The translations under genes were made by a program, and so were the position numbers. The notes below the pieces were generated by a model. The model saw nothing but the letters and a program-made list of their open reading frames with translations. It was not told where the DNA came from and searched no databases. 64,000 nucleotides of DNA from Gammaproteobacteria bacterium (GTDB lineage: Bacteria; Pseudomonadota; Gammaproteobacteria; GCA-001735895). Positions 26,252 to 36,033 of the stretch are shown one piece after another (positions within the stretch are counted from its first letter, which is position 1; each line of letters starts with the position of its first letter). The stretch spans positions 1 to 64,000 of the forward strand of contig JAAEMR010000105.1 of assembly GCA_024225395.1 (NCBI GenBank). The letters run 5' to 3'.

Positions 26252-27679
26252 TTAACCTGAGTGTTCCAGTGGCTCTGTTTCCATAAAATCTTCGATATCT
26301 ACTTCTTCATTTTCAGTTCCGCAGGGATCAACCATATTATGTTGCTTGATGATTCGTCGTAGACGGGGACGGGATATACCAAGAATCTTGCAACTTTCCC
26401 CTTTGTGCCAGTTGGTGAAATTTAATACCCTGGCCACATGAATTTTCTCCATTTCTTCCAGGCTGGTTTGAACGGGTATACCCGGATCACTATTAATGAC
26501 GTGTTTTTCACTGATAAATTCAGGAATTAAATCCAGTGTTATGGTGTCGGTGGGTGACAGTGCAACGGCCTTGGTTAAAACATTTTCCAGCTCACGTACA
26601 TTGCCCGGCCAGCGATAGCCGTTGAATGAATTAATAACTTCCATAGATAAGCGGCACACTGAATTGGACATTTCCCGGTTAATTCGTCCCAGTAGATTCT
26701 GGATCAGGTCCATAAGATCTTCTTTGCGTTCGCGAAGAGGCGGAATGTTAATATTGACGACTTGCAGTCTATAAAACAGGTCTTCTCTGAATAAACCCAG
26801 TTTTACCTTTTCCTGAAGATCATTATTGGTTGCCGCGATAATACGGGCATTTGATTTGATGACATTTGTGCCACCGACTGGAATGTATTCCTTTTCCTGG
26901 ATTACGCGTAACAATTTTGCCTGTATGGCGGGTGATAGTTCGCCCACTTCATCCAGAAAAAGTGTGCCATTTTCAGCTATCGAAAACTTGCCCGGGTGTT
27001 TGTTGATGGCTCCGGTAAAGGCTCCTTTTTCATGCCCAAATAAATCGGATTCAAGCAAGCTTTCTACCAGTGCAGCGCAGTTTACCGCAACATAGGGTCC
27101 TTCTGAGCGATTGCTGGATTCATGGATTGCCTTGGCGACCAGTTCCTTACCTGTTCCACTTTCCCCGGTAATCAGTACATTGATCGGTTTGTTTGCGATC
27201 AGACCAATGGTTTTATAAATTTCCCGCATGGCTGTGCTGTGACCTGCCATGCGATTATTGTTTTTCTGGACTTTGTTGCTGTCTTCTTCGGGTATTGAAA
27301 GCTTGGTGTTTTCTTCGTTAGATCTGATTAAAGTGCGTTCTACCGCCTGATCCAGTTCGTTGATATCGACTGGTTTATGAATGTAATCATCTGCACCATT
27401 TTGCATGGCGGCAATGGTGGTTTCCATATCATGATAGGCAGTAATCATGATGATGGGTATATTAGGAACAACTTCACGAAAATCAGGCAAACTTTCAAGC
27501 CCCGATTTAATTGGCATCTGGTTATCGAGTATGATCAGGTCAATTTCATTTGATGCAGCCGCCAGCAGTCCATCATTCACACTATGGGCTGTGATGACCT
27601 GGTGCGACAGACTGGTGTAGTGCAATTGCAAGGTTCGACAAATTGCAATGTCATCATCAATAATCAGCAGTGAACTCAT
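26252..27679 (-). CDS. NtrC-family sigma-54-dependent response regulator
   Basis: 475 residues. The receiver domain (1-120) has D9/D10 and phospho-acceptor D52 (LIILDNQMPIKSG). The AAA+ domain has Walker A GESGTGKE, the sigma-54 contact loop GAFTGA, Walker B (GTLFLDEVGEL) and the R-finger region. The C-terminal Fis-type helix-turn-helix is around LGISRPRLRRIIKQHNM. It is encoded 76 bp after the histidine kinase. Two sigma-54-type promoters with dyads between them lie at the other end of this gene run (39493-39860), so this protein is the natural candidate to activate them. Confidence 0.93.
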   Translation of the reverse strand: MSSLLIIDDDIAICRTLQLHYTSLSHQVITAHSVNDGLLAAASNEIDLIILDNQMPIKSGLESLPDFREVVPNIPIIMITAYHDMETTIAAMQNGADDYIHKPVDINELDQAVERTLIRSNEENTKLSIPEEDSNKVQKNNNRMAGHSTAMREIYKTIGLIANKPINVLITGESGTGKELVAKAIHESSNRSEGPYVAVNCAALVESLLESDLFGHEKGAFTGAINKHPGKFSIAENGTLFLDEVGELSPAIQAKLLRVIQEKEYIPVGGTNVIKSNARIIAATNNDLQEKVKLGLFREDLFYRLQVVNINIPPLRERKEDLMDLIQNLLGRINREMSNSVCRLSMEVINSFNGYRWPGNVRELENVLTKAVALSPTDTITLDLIPEFISEKHVINSDPGIPVQTSLEEMEKIHVARVLNFTNWHKGESCKILGISRPRLRRIIKQHNMVDPCGTENEEVDIEDFMETEPLEHSG

Positions 27680-27755
27680 AACTTAAATAAATCTCGGTAA
27701 TGTTGGGCATCTGACAGGCTCCCCTGAATATCATACGCTTTGTTGAGGAAATTAC

Positions 27756-30698
27756 TCATTGCGCTGGGTCAATATTTAATTTAACAGTAGCTGTAGTTCC
27801 GTCGTTTTCTGCTGACTGTAATTGCAGGGTGCCATGTTGTAACTCTATAAATCGTCTGGCGATGGCCAGTCCAAGCCCTGTTCCTTTGGCCCGGCTGGTG
27901 TAAAACGGTTCGAATAAATCTTCAACTTTATCATTATCAATCCCGCAACCATTATCCTGAATAGTTATTTTAATGTAAGAACTGGTTTCAGTGAGGTCTA
28001 GCTGAACGGTAAGATTAATAACAGGTGTTACATCCTGCAGCGATTCTACTGATTGCATGGCATTGGTCAGTAGATTGGATATGACCTGGCGTAGTTTTCT
28101 TGAATCTGCGTTGATAACGGGTAAACCTTTTTCATACCAGGTATTGATTTTAGCCTTAAATAAATCAATGTCTTTCTGCACCAGTCCGATACTGTGCTCA
28201 ACTACTTTCTGGATATCAATCCATTCGAGCTTAATGGCATCGGGTCGAGAATAACTCATTAAATCTTCCAGAATCTCTTCCATGTACAGCACCTGTTCAA
28301 GTGCAATCTGATTCAGTTCAATGGCATCTTCCTGGCTGATTTTATTGGATTGTTTTTGAAAAATCTGTAATCCCATTTTGATTGAGGAAAGTGGGTTACG
28401 TAAATCATGGGCAATCATGTTGGCCATTTTTCCGACCGTATTCAGTGCCTGATTACGACTTATTTCATCATTACGTTGTAGCAATTTGTTTTCCAGTTCG
28501 ATGCGTGCGGTGAGGTCTATAACGGCTGAAATATTTAATTTTCCTTCCAGGGTAGGGGCTGAGCTATAGCCTATTTCCACCGGAAAAATTTCCCCAGATT
28601 TTTTATGTGCCAGGAAGTCCATGCGATTACCTGATGATTTATCAGTTTCTACCAGGGTGGTAAGTTGCTGGGATATTAATTGTTTCGCTTCGCTTTTTTC
28701 AGGGATGACCAGGCTGATGGACTGCCCTACCAGATCCTCTTCTTCATAACCGTACAGGTTCTGTAAAGTTTCATTGGTGAGTAAAATTTCACCGTTGGAG
28801 TCTGTCATGACCATTGCAACGGGTGCCGAGTTAAAACAATGTTTAAAACGTTCTTCAAGCATTTTTTGTTCTGTAATATCTTCTTTTACGGCGAGAAAAT
28901 GGGTGATTTCACCTTCAGGGTTTTTAATGCCTGAAATAGAAGCAGATTCCCAGTACAGTTCCCCATTCTTTTTTCGATTATGTAAAATACCACGCCAGAT
29001 TTCACCCTTTTTGACCTTATTCCATAATTGGGAATAATCTTCTTTACTCATTTCACCAGATTTCAGAACACTTGGGTTTAACCCTTTAATATCATCCAGT
29101 TTGTAACCGGTTAAATGTTCAAACTTTGGGTTGATATATTCAATTTTACCGTATTGATCAGTTAACATGACAGAAGCCGGGCTCTGCTCAACTGCTTCTG
29201 AAAGATGACGAATTTTTATTTCATTCTCACGATATTGAGTGATGTCTTCGCCCATAAAGATCAGACCAATCAGGTTGCCCTCGGTATCTGTCATGGATGT
29301 ATCATGCCAGCGAATCAGGTATTCATTTCCAATTCGATCCTGTAACCAGCTTTCGTGAGTGGTGGTGCATTTATTATCATCTTTAGATTGCTGGAAAATT
29401 TTGCTACAGATATTTTTATAGCGGTTAACCACCAGCGTTTCTATCCAGTTTTTACCGATAAGCTGAGCTCTATTCCAGCCCAGTAAATTCAACAGAGAAT
29501 CATTACAGAAGGAAATATTTCCGTCCAGGTCGACGGCTAAAACATTAAGTTCTATCGATTCGAGCACTTTTCTGAAGTGTTGTTCAAACTCTACCTGTAT
29601 TTCAGTAATTTGCTGATTGACTCTTAGACGGGCAATAATATGCGTGCCGAGAAGAAACAGTGCAAAAATAATCAGGTAGAAAAACAGGTTGTTTCTAATA
29701 AAAGCTTTAGGCAGGCTATTGAGTTCTTCGGGTGTAATAAGTGCTATCAAATTCCATGGTTGATTGTAAGTTTTCGGGTTGGACTGACCACTGTTATATT
29801 CTTTACTTAAACCGGTTATTTCCAGCCCTGGATATATTGTAGAGTAACTGAATAAGCCATTTTGAGTTTCAAATTGGCCAGACTGAGAGCTTGATATCTG
29901 TTTCCATTCAGTATTGAAATCAGTAGCAAAACTTTGCTCAAGATCAAGCATAAAACCCCATTCAAGATTCCGGTTATGATGACTTAACCAGTAACCTTCA
30001 TGGTTAAGCAGCATTACATTTTTAGAGATATTTGAGGTGGCAGTACGAAAGTTATTGAGTAACCGGTTGCCCAGATAATTCAGAATGAGAACTCCGACTT
30101 TGATACCTTTTGAATTAAAAACCGGTGTGCCAAATCGAATAACCGGTTTTAACGGTAATTGTATCTTTCCATGCTCTATGTTCAGGTCAAAGGGTGAAAT
30201 ATAAATTTCATTACGATTAAGTAACAGGCTTTCTATAAAATAGTACCGGCTTTTTTTATTTTGTAAATTCTCTTTGTCGACTATTGTTGATTTTCCATTC
30301 TGATTATTTATTCGAATGACTTCCATGCCATTTATTCCGATTAATCGTATTTGGTCATAGATAATTTTTTTATCTGAAAATAACTGGAAGTCATGGGCCA
30401 TAATTGCCAGAGTTTTGGCATTCAGATTATCAAAGTAGCCATGTAATTCAGCCTGACGCGCAAGAAAATTGACGTCTGACTGTATATTCGAAAGCTCGGT
30501 GACAATGGTTGTTTTACCAAGTTTTAAATTCAATGTCTGCTGGTTATTGCGCTGAGTGCTTTCTGATGAGATATAAATGTTGTAGTGGATAGTAATGATG
30601 GTTATTAATATGACCATACAGATGAGGGCGTACCACAGGCTCTGCTGTAATATTCGCTGATTTTTACTCACATTGTGGTCGTGGTTATGGCTAATCAT
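27756..30698 (-). CDS. Cache-PAS hybrid sensor histidine kinase
   Basis: 980 residues. Membrane helix 1 is at about 15-38; a periplasmic dCache-like sensor region follows to about 335; helix 2 is FFYLIIFALFLLGTHII. Three PAS/PAC units follow (for example NVLAVDLDGNISFCNDSLLNLLGW; EYINPKFEHLTGY; GEILLTNETLQNLYGYEEEDLVG), then HisKA with the phospho-acceptor in MIAHDLRNPLSS (about residue 765), and HATPase_c with N, G1 and G2 boxes (NLLTNAMQS, DNGCGID, GTGLGLAIARR). It starts 8 bp after the 115-residue gene and is partnered with the activator at 26252. The ligand is unknown. Confidence 0.92.
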   Translation of the reverse strand: MISHNHDHNVSKNQRILQQSLWYALICMVILITIITIHYNIYISSESTQRNNQQTLNLKLGKTTIVTELSNIQSDVNFLARQAELHGYFDNLNAKTLAIMAHDFQLFSDKKIIYDQIRLIGINGMEVIRINNQNGKSTIVDKENLQNKKSRYYFIESLLLNRNEIYISPFDLNIEHGKIQLPLKPVIRFGTPVFNSKGIKVGVLILNYLGNRLLNNFRTATSNISKNVMLLNHEGYWLSHHNRNLEWGFMLDLEQSFATDFNTEWKQISSSQSGQFETQNGLFSYSTIYPGLEITGLSKEYNSGQSNPKTYNQPWNLIALITPEELNSLPKAFIRNNLFFYLIIFALFLLGTHIIARLRVNQQITEIQVEFEQHFRKVLESIELNVLAVDLDGNISFCNDSLLNLLGWNRAQLIGKNWIETLVVNRYKNICSKIFQQSKDDNKCTTTHESWLQDRIGNEYLIRWHDTSMTDTEGNLIGLIFMGEDITQYRENEIKIRHLSEAVEQSPASVMLTDQYGKIEYINPKFEHLTGYKLDDIKGLNPSVLKSGEMSKEDYSQLWNKVKKGEIWRGILHNRKKNGELYWESASISGIKNPEGEITHFLAVKEDITEQKMLEERFKHCFNSAPVAMVMTDSNGEILLTNETLQNLYGYEEEDLVGQSISLVIPEKSEAKQLISQQLTTLVETDKSSGNRMDFLAHKKSGEIFPVEIGYSSAPTLEGKLNISAVIDLTARIELENKLLQRNDEISRNQALNTVGKMANMIAHDLRNPLSSIKMGLQIFQKQSNKISQEDAIELNQIALEQVLYMEEILEDLMSYSRPDAIKLEWIDIQKVVEHSIGLVQKDIDLFKAKINTWYEKGLPVINADSRKLRQVISNLLTNAMQSVESLQDVTPVINLTVQLDLTETSSYIKITIQDNGCGIDNDKVEDLFEPFYTSRAKGTGLGLAIARRFIELQHGTLQLQSAENDGTTATVKLNIDPAQ

Positions 30699-30706
30699 AA
30701 TAAAAT

Positions 30707-31054
30707 CTAGTTACATTGATTAAGCATGAAATAATTTAAACGACGAAGATAATCCGGCTTACTTTCATCCTGATGCATGGGGTTTAGAAATAATAGTTTA
30801 GCCGCAATCATCGTTTGTCTTCTTTGCTCGGTATGTATACTGGCTTCGTCATCTAGTAATTTAGACAGTTGATGTAAAGTTTGTTGCGGATCTTTGCAAA
30901 AACGTGGCAGAGTCACATTACTGGCATACCATTGAGCCATCAGCGATACGGATAACAGGGCGATTAATACAGGCAGTATGACTTTAAGCGGATTAAAGGG
31001 AGCTTTAATTAAACCCTGGGTATGATCTTCTGTCTGTAAAGTCGGTTGGTTCAT
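30707..31054 (-). CDS. Small single-pass membrane protein, unknown
   Basis: 115 residues. A polar N-terminus, one hydrophobic helix (about 28-47, VILPVLIALLSVSLMAQWYA) and a helical extracytoplasmic tail with two cysteines (RFCKDPQQ and the C-terminal NQCN). No family recognised. It overlaps the HemY-type gene by 4 bp and precedes the kinase by 8 bp, so it belongs to the same transcript and may be an accessory factor for the sensor or the haem-modifying enzymes. Confidence 0.7.
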   Translation of the reverse strand: MNQPTLQTEDHTQGLIKAPFNPLKVILPVLIALLSVSLMAQWYASNVTLPRFCKDPQQTLHQLSKLLDDEASIHTEQRRQTMIAAKLLFLNPMHQDESKPDYLRRLNYFMLNQCN

Positions 31055-32469
31055 GGCGTGACTCGCTGAACATTAATAGAAACAGTGGTTGTTGATTGAT
31101 GCGAGTGTTGTCTGAGGGTTGAGTAAACCTGATCTGATACTGATTTAGCCTGAATTATTCTGTCTCGAATTGAAATACCATGAAGGTAATTAGCCACAAA
31201 GTGCAGTCCGTTTGATTGATGTGCCCGGTGTTGTATGGCTTTCGTTAAATCTGAATATTTACCATGATATAAAGGCAAGCCCTGCTGATGGCGGTTTATC
31301 CTGACCATTTCAGGAGATTGCCTGATACCTGTTAATTTCTGTAAAGATGAAAGAGTCTGATCGATGAGCACAGCATCTGATTTTTTTAGCGCGTCCATCT
31401 GGCAGCCTCCACCCACAAAATTACTGGTGAGTAATTTATTTTCAGGTGCTCGATGTTTGACCAGGTTACTCATCCAGAGGCTACCACGCAAGTCCATGTT
31501 TTCCCGACTGGGTATCAGGAAGCCATTTCCATCCAGAGATTTATTTAAGCCTGATTTATCAAAGCCCATGTGAATTTGGGCGATAGGCGCATATTCAATT
31601 TTATTGAGTAGTTCGGCAAGTTTTGACTTTACTGGTTGTAGTAAAGCAGCCGCAATGTTGGCAGGAGTAGAGAATATTAGCTGTTTAGTTAAATATTGAT
31701 ACTCCTGATTATCTGCTTTACTGGTAACTCTCCATCCTGATTTAGTGGGTTCTACGGCCAATACCTTTTGCCCGTTGTGAATATCGGTTAACGGGTTTTG
31801 AGAAAGAGTCTGAGTTAATGTTTTCATGCCGCCGGAAAAAGAAAATGCTTCCTGTGGTAATCCTTTTTTACCCGGTAATAATTTTTTAGCGATAATGCCA
31901 GCCGTGAAACTTCCAAAATTTCTTTCCAGAGAAGTCAGTCGGGGCAGGGTACTACGAGCACAGGCTTTTTCAGGGTCACAGGCGAGTACCGCAGAAACAT
32001 AAGGGTCAATTGCCAGATCCAGAATTTCCTGTCCCAGTCGTCGTCTGATAAATTCTGCGACCGTCTCATGATCAGTCATGGAGTGAGACCTGAATGGCTC
32101 TGACATTAATTTCAGACGGGTTTTAAGTGAAAATAAATCTGAATATAAAATGCCCCTGATGTTTTCTGGAACCTGCTTAAGTTGATTGTTTTTTAATACG
32201 TATCGCCTGGAAATTTTATTACGATTTACCCTGTAATCCTGCAAGCCAGAACGGCTAATAAATTGTGTGACCTGTGTATTGAAATTAAGCACCATGGATG
32301 CAGCATGATCGGTGACATAGCCGTCCTGCTGTGTCGTGTCGATCAAACCGCCTGTTCTATCAGATTGTTCGAGAATTGTTGAGCGAATACCTTTTTGTGC
32401 TAACCACCAGGCCGAAGCCAAACCTGATACTCCACCACCAATAATCAATACATCGGTATGTTTGATCAT
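31051..32469 (-). CDS. hemY: HemY/protoporphyrinogen oxidase-type FAD protein
   Basis: 472 residues from the ATG at 32469, which overlaps the radical SAM stop as ATGA. The alternative GTG at 32499 lies within the upstream gene. The N-terminal FAD motif is DVLIIGGGVSGLASAWWLA with an Arg/Gly block (DRTGGLI). The overall pattern, ending with GLHFVANYLHGISIRDRI, is that of oxygen-dependent coproporphyrinogen/protoporphyrinogen oxidases. Their usual reaction is six-electron oxidation of the porphyrinogen. Its place between a radical SAM protein and a sensor system, rather than with other hem genes, suggests a dedicated tetrapyrrole role. Other amine-oxidase-fold activities cannot be excluded. Confidence 0.82.
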   Translation of the reverse strand: MIKHTDVLIIGGGVSGLASAWWLAQKGIRSTILEQSDRTGGLIDTTQQDGYVTDHAASMVLNFNTQVTQFISRSGLQDYRVNRNKISRRYVLKNNQLKQVPENIRGILYSDLFSLKTRLKLMSEPFRSHSMTDHETVAEFIRRRLGQEILDLAIDPYVSAVLACDPEKACARSTLPRLTSLERNFGSFTAGIIAKKLLPGKKGLPQEAFSFSGGMKTLTQTLSQNPLTDIHNGQKVLAVEPTKSGWRVTSKADNQEYQYLTKQLIFSTPANIAAALLQPVKSKLAELLNKIEYAPIAQIHMGFDKSGLNKSLDGNGFLIPSRENMDLRGSLWMSNLVKHRAPENKLLTSNFVGGGCQMDALKKSDAVLIDQTLSSLQKLTGIRQSPEMVRINRHQQGLPLYHGKYSDLTKAIQHRAHQSNGLHFVANYLHGISIRDRIIQAKSVSDQVYSTLRQHSHQSTTTVSINVQRVTP

Positions 32470-33740
32470 GGCTTTTGTCCAGTGTCTGGACGTTTCCACG
32501 GCAGTTTATTACCAAAACGTCTGGCTGATAACTGCTGCATATGCTCGACAGTTATTAACTCTTCACCCAGGTCTAAAACATAACTTTCCGTTCTCTTTTT
32601 CACCATATTACGGATGAAGCCGGGAATGCGGTTGAGTTTTTCACTGGCGTCCTGTGACCAGCTTAAGTTGCTGGTTTCAAATTGAGTGACCGGTTCGATG
32701 ACCTTGCCATTTTGAGGAATATAACCACAGGAAGCATCTTCATTCATCAATTGTTGACCCGCTGCCAGGGGTCTTGCGCGACAGCCTCCGCACAGTTTAC
32801 GAAACTCACATTCTCCACACTTGCCGTTAAGTTGAGGGTTTCTCAGAGATTTAAAATCTTCTGCAGATTGCCAGATTTGATTTAAGCTCTGTTGTTTAAT
32901 ATTACCGACACTTTTTTCGATGTAAGGGCAGGCGGTAACATCACCTTCCGGGGTTATGCGACAATAGTGAGTCCCTGCAATACATCCATCACCTTCCTGC
33001 CCGCTGATGCGGTTAAGTGCAGATTCCGGAGCCATCTGCCACGCGATCCTTTTAAAGTAGGGTGCACAGCGAGGCCGAATAATCAGTTTTTCATATTTTT
33101 TCTGACACTCGATTATTTTCTTAATACCTGCTTCGTAATTAACAGCAGAAATATTTCCAACAGATTCAGCGCGCCCCGTGCAAATGATGAAAAAGAAATT
33201 GATCACTCTGGCCCCTGACATTTCAGCAAAATTAATAATGTCTTCAATTTCGTGATGGTTGTCGTCGGTAATAGAAAAATGAATTTGAAAATCGAATTGA
33301 TGTTTTCGGCAATGTTCGATGCCGGTCATGGTCTTTACCCAGCTACCGGTTTGGCCTCTGAAAGCATCATGAAGAGCAGGATTGAGTGAATCGACGCTAA
33401 TGCCGATGCCCATAGCACCTGCAGTTTTCAATGATATAACTCGACGTTCAGTCAGTAAAGCGCCGTTACTACCGATAACAACCATCAGTCCAAGCTCTTT
33501 ACCATGACTGCAAAGCTCTTCAAGATCGGTTCTGATTAGAGGTTCACCACCGGTTAACACAACCATAGCGCCATCATGATCTTGTGCAACTTGATCCAGA
33601 AGTGCTTTAACATTCTCTGTCGTTAATTCATTCGGGGAGGGAGTGTTTAATTCATCAGCGTTCAGGTAACAATGCTCGCAGGCAAGGTTACACCGCCTTG
33701 TCAGGTTGATTGCAATAATCTGGAGCTGATGATTATCCAT
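32466..33740 (-). CDS. Radical SAM/SPASM protein with C-terminal PCP_red-like module (AhbD/NirJ-type)
   Basis: 424 residues. The radical SAM motif is CNLACEHC (CxxxCxxC) near residue 17, with GGEP and ISVDS blocks. The SPASM Cys cluster spans about 275-350 (CRITPEGDVTACPY ... CGECEFRKLCGGC). The last 75 residues (starting NLSWSQDASEKLNRIPGFIR) match the small PCP_red module otherwise found at the end of dark-operative protochlorophyllide reductase B subunits. The closest functional analogues are AhbC/AhbD and NirJ, radical SAM enzymes that modify haem side chains. With the HemY-type gene next to it, a tetrapyrrole-tailoring role is plausible; this is inference from family and context. Confidence 0.8.
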   Translation of the reverse strand: MDNHQLQIIAINLTRRCNLACEHCYLNADELNTPSPNELTTENVKALLDQVAQDHDGAMVVLTGGEPLIRTDLEELCSHGKELGLMVVIGSNGALLTERRVISLKTAGAMGIGISVDSLNPALHDAFRGQTGSWVKTMTGIEHCRKHQFDFQIHFSITDDNHHEIEDIINFAEMSGARVINFFFIICTGRAESVGNISAVNYEAGIKKIIECQKKYEKLIIRPRCAPYFKRIAWQMAPESALNRISGQEGDGCIAGTHYCRITPEGDVTACPYIEKSVGNIKQQSLNQIWQSAEDFKSLRNPQLNGKCGECEFRKLCGGCRARPLAAGQQLMNEDASCGYIPQNGKVIEPVTQFETSNLSWSQDASEKLNRIPGFIRNMVKKRTESYVLDLGEELITVEHMQQLSARRFGNKLPWKRPDTGQKP

Positions 33741-33751
33741 AAGAATATTTA

Positions 33752-33845
33752 TTCACTACAGAGCACACAGAGACTTAACTGGGTAGTGCATAAAATACTT
33801 ACATTCTTTAGCTCAGTGTCCCTCTGAGTCCTCTGAGGTGCAAAA
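33752..33845. repeat. Inverted-repeat element A (CACAGAG-type), 5' side of the radical SAM gene
   Basis: Imperfect terminal inverted repeats, about 24-33 bp (left about 33752-33775, right about 33811-33845), built from CACAGAG/CTCTGAG-like units. They are the same kind as element B at 36171-36296. Together they flank the USP-PCP_red gene. They are reminiscent of dispersed, non-coding CACAGAGGACACAGAG elements seen in many proteobacteria. Confidence 0.6.
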
Positions 33846-33857
33846 GGTTTTTTAATG

Positions 33858-35984
33858 TTATGCATTATTCCTCGGATCATCTGGATCGAGGTGGAATTGC
33901 TTGCTCTGGCTCCATTTAGATTTAATGGCTTCTACAATTTTCAGAGTGATTTCAGATTTATCATTCTGGTTTGCCCAGGTTTCTATTTCATGCACCAGCA
34001 TGCCTCTGACCATATCCGGTGCACTGGCTATGCTGTCTCTGGCGTCTTGTTGCCAGTCCAGAGTTTCTACGACTTTTGCAGAGCCTTTGTGGAAAGTTTC
34101 CAGGGTGGATTTAACAAATTCCTTATCGATGGAAACTAAACCCATTTTGCCGGCGATAGTTATCATCGCATTGGCAGTCATGTCGCGGCAGTAACCTTCA
34201 GGTACATTGGCCAGTAATTCTTGACTGCCAGCCAGCCATTCAAGTTTAGTCTCAGGTTTATCCTGTTGCAGAGTCATTCCGGCAAAGGGGCATTTACTGG
34301 CTTTTTTAGGGGCGGGCTTTTCTCCACTTTTAACCTGTTGTTCCATGGCCTGTCGTGATATCTCCAGACCTTTTTCAGCAACTTCGAGAGATATGCTGGA
34401 AATGTTGTTATCGGTAGCGTAAGTTTCAATGTTTCTTTTAGCGGCATCTCGCATGAAACCTTCGGGTGCTCGCATCAAACGAGCTATGGCTGCTGTTTCC
34501 CAGCGTAGCTCTTCAGTATCCTGTTGTTGAAGGAAAGCCTGTATATGCTGGATATCGACCTGCCAGGTTTTATCGGCACGTGCTTTTTTTTCAGCTCGAC
34601 CTTTTATATTTTCTCGAAGTGAAGGTTCTTCGATGGACTGTAGTAACTGATCAGCCCGGTCAGTCCAGATCATTGGTTTTGTCGTTACGTATGTTTTCAA
34701 TTCACCACGGTCGGCTGCTTCGATGATTTCCTGTATGGCATTCTCAGCATGTCCCGGCATTAGCTCAGCGGTTGCCGCTTCTACAATACTTTCAGTGATG
34801 ACGGTATGACCTTTTTCCTGTGCGTAACGCAAAATAGCCATTTTGGCCATAGGACGGACGAAAACCGGTACTTTTAACATGCGTTTTTCTGCTTCGACAG
34901 ACCAGGATGTGGTGGCTGCAGCAATTCTTTCTATACGAGGCTGGTGTTCCTGCATGCCCAGTAAGATGGAACAGTTAATATTGCGTAACAGGTTTTCGGC
35001 ATTGCCCCCTATATCCAGTTCCGGGTCGGCATGAATGCCCAGTTTGCCAATGATTAACAGGGATGCATCGACGCTGGATACGTATTTTTCAATAGCATCG
35101 TAGGCTTTTCCGTCGAGCAATTTTGTTTCTATGTTGATGCCATAGTCTTCGGCTATGGATTCGGCCACGTCAAGATGCCCCTGGTAAATTTTAGCAAGAC
35201 CCGAATCGATAATATCTTCGTGTAATTTTTCCTGCTCTTTAAATTTGAAAACTTTACCGGCTTCTTCTGATAAAACATCGGCAATTTTATTAAAAGCGAC
35301 ATAGTGATAATAAGGATCAAAGGTTGAGATAACCTTGAGTTCTACTTCCCATTGATGGGATAGTGAAAAAGCAGTGAGAAGAGCGCCATAAGATTTTCTG
35401 GAACCGTCGATGGCCACAACGATGGGGCCTTTGTTAATCATTTTTTGAGGTTGTTTGATAACCAGGGTATCAATATTAGTTCGACGTACAGTTCGGTCAC
35501 AAACAGTTCCTATACGGCTGCCTTCTATAGCACCGACACCGATGGAACCCAGGACCAGTAAGTCATAATCACTTTTGTTGGCTTCATTCACCAGAGCGCG
35601 GTAATTCTTACCTTCGAGTGAGGAGCGCTGAAATTCAATTTTTTCCTGCTGGCATTGTTTGTCAATTTGATCGAGATAAGACTCTGTAATAATCGACAGG
35701 CCTCGAGTGATCAAATCATCATGCACTTCGCGTTGATGTTCGAGCTCCTGTTCAACCCGATATTGTTCGGGTAAACCACCTTCCATCTGGCGGAAGCGGA
35801 TATCATGCATTTTGGCGGCGTAGGCATGAGTACCTGTTATTTTACTGCCCCAGGCTTTAGCCAGTTGGACAGATTCTAAAATTGCCTGGTTTGAATGATC
35901 GGATGAATCCACTGCCACCAGAATAGACCGGTACCGGGTTAAAGGGTCGAGAGATTCATTTGTTTGTGGAGCAATAGCCGTCAT
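33858..35984 (-). CDS. Double universal-stress-protein domain followed by five PCP_red-like repeats
   Basis: About 708 residues from the ATG at 35984; an in-frame TTG at 36005 is less likely. Two UspA domains (about 18-178 and 187-343) come first. The first keeps the nucleotide-binding pattern G-x2-G-x9-G-T (GSIGVGAIEGSRIGT) and the second has a similar GKLGIHADPELDIGGN. The rest holds about five tandem helical units of about 50 residues (near 361-408, 439-487, 494-543, 583-633, 643-691), each of the form W-x4-A-x2-L-x3-P-x-x-x-R..., matching the PCP_red module at the end of the radical SAM protein downstream. I know no characterised protein with this layout. Regulation of a tetrapyrrole or cytochrome assembly is one guess. 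Confidence 0.8.
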   Translation of the reverse strand: MTAIAPQTNESLDPLTRYRSILVAVDSSDHSNQAILESVQLAKAWGSKITGTHAYAAKMHDIRFRQMEGGLPEQYRVEQELEHQREVHDDLITRGLSIITESYLDQIDKQCQQEKIEFQRSSLEGKNYRALVNEANKSDYDLLVLGSIGVGAIEGSRIGTVCDRTVRRTNIDTLVIKQPQKMINKGPIVVAIDGSRKSYGALLTAFSLSHQWEVELKVISTFDPYYHYVAFNKIADVLSEEAGKVFKFKEQEKLHEDIIDSGLAKIYQGHLDVAESIAEDYGINIETKLLDGKAYDAIEKYVSSVDASLLIIGKLGIHADPELDIGGNAENLLRNINCSILLGMQEHQPRIERIAAATTSWSVEAEKRMLKVPVFVRPMAKMAILRYAQEKGHTVITESIVEAATAELMPGHAENAIQEIIEAADRGELKTYVTTKPMIWTDRADQLLQSIEEPSLRENIKGRAEKKARADKTWQVDIQHIQAFLQQQDTEELRWETAAIARLMRAPEGFMRDAAKRNIETYATDNNISSISLEVAEKGLEISRQAMEQQVKSGEKPAPKKASKCPFAGMTLQQDKPETKLEWLAGSQELLANVPEGYCRDMTANAMITIAGKMGLVSIDKEFVKSTLETFHKGSAKVVETLDWQQDARDSIASAPDMVRGMLVHEIETWANQNDKSEITLKIVEAIKSKWSQSKQFHLDPDDPRNNA

Positions 35985-36033
35985 AGGTGCTTTTATCCAG
36001 TTCAAGAAATGTGTTATTGATTAAACCAGGCTA

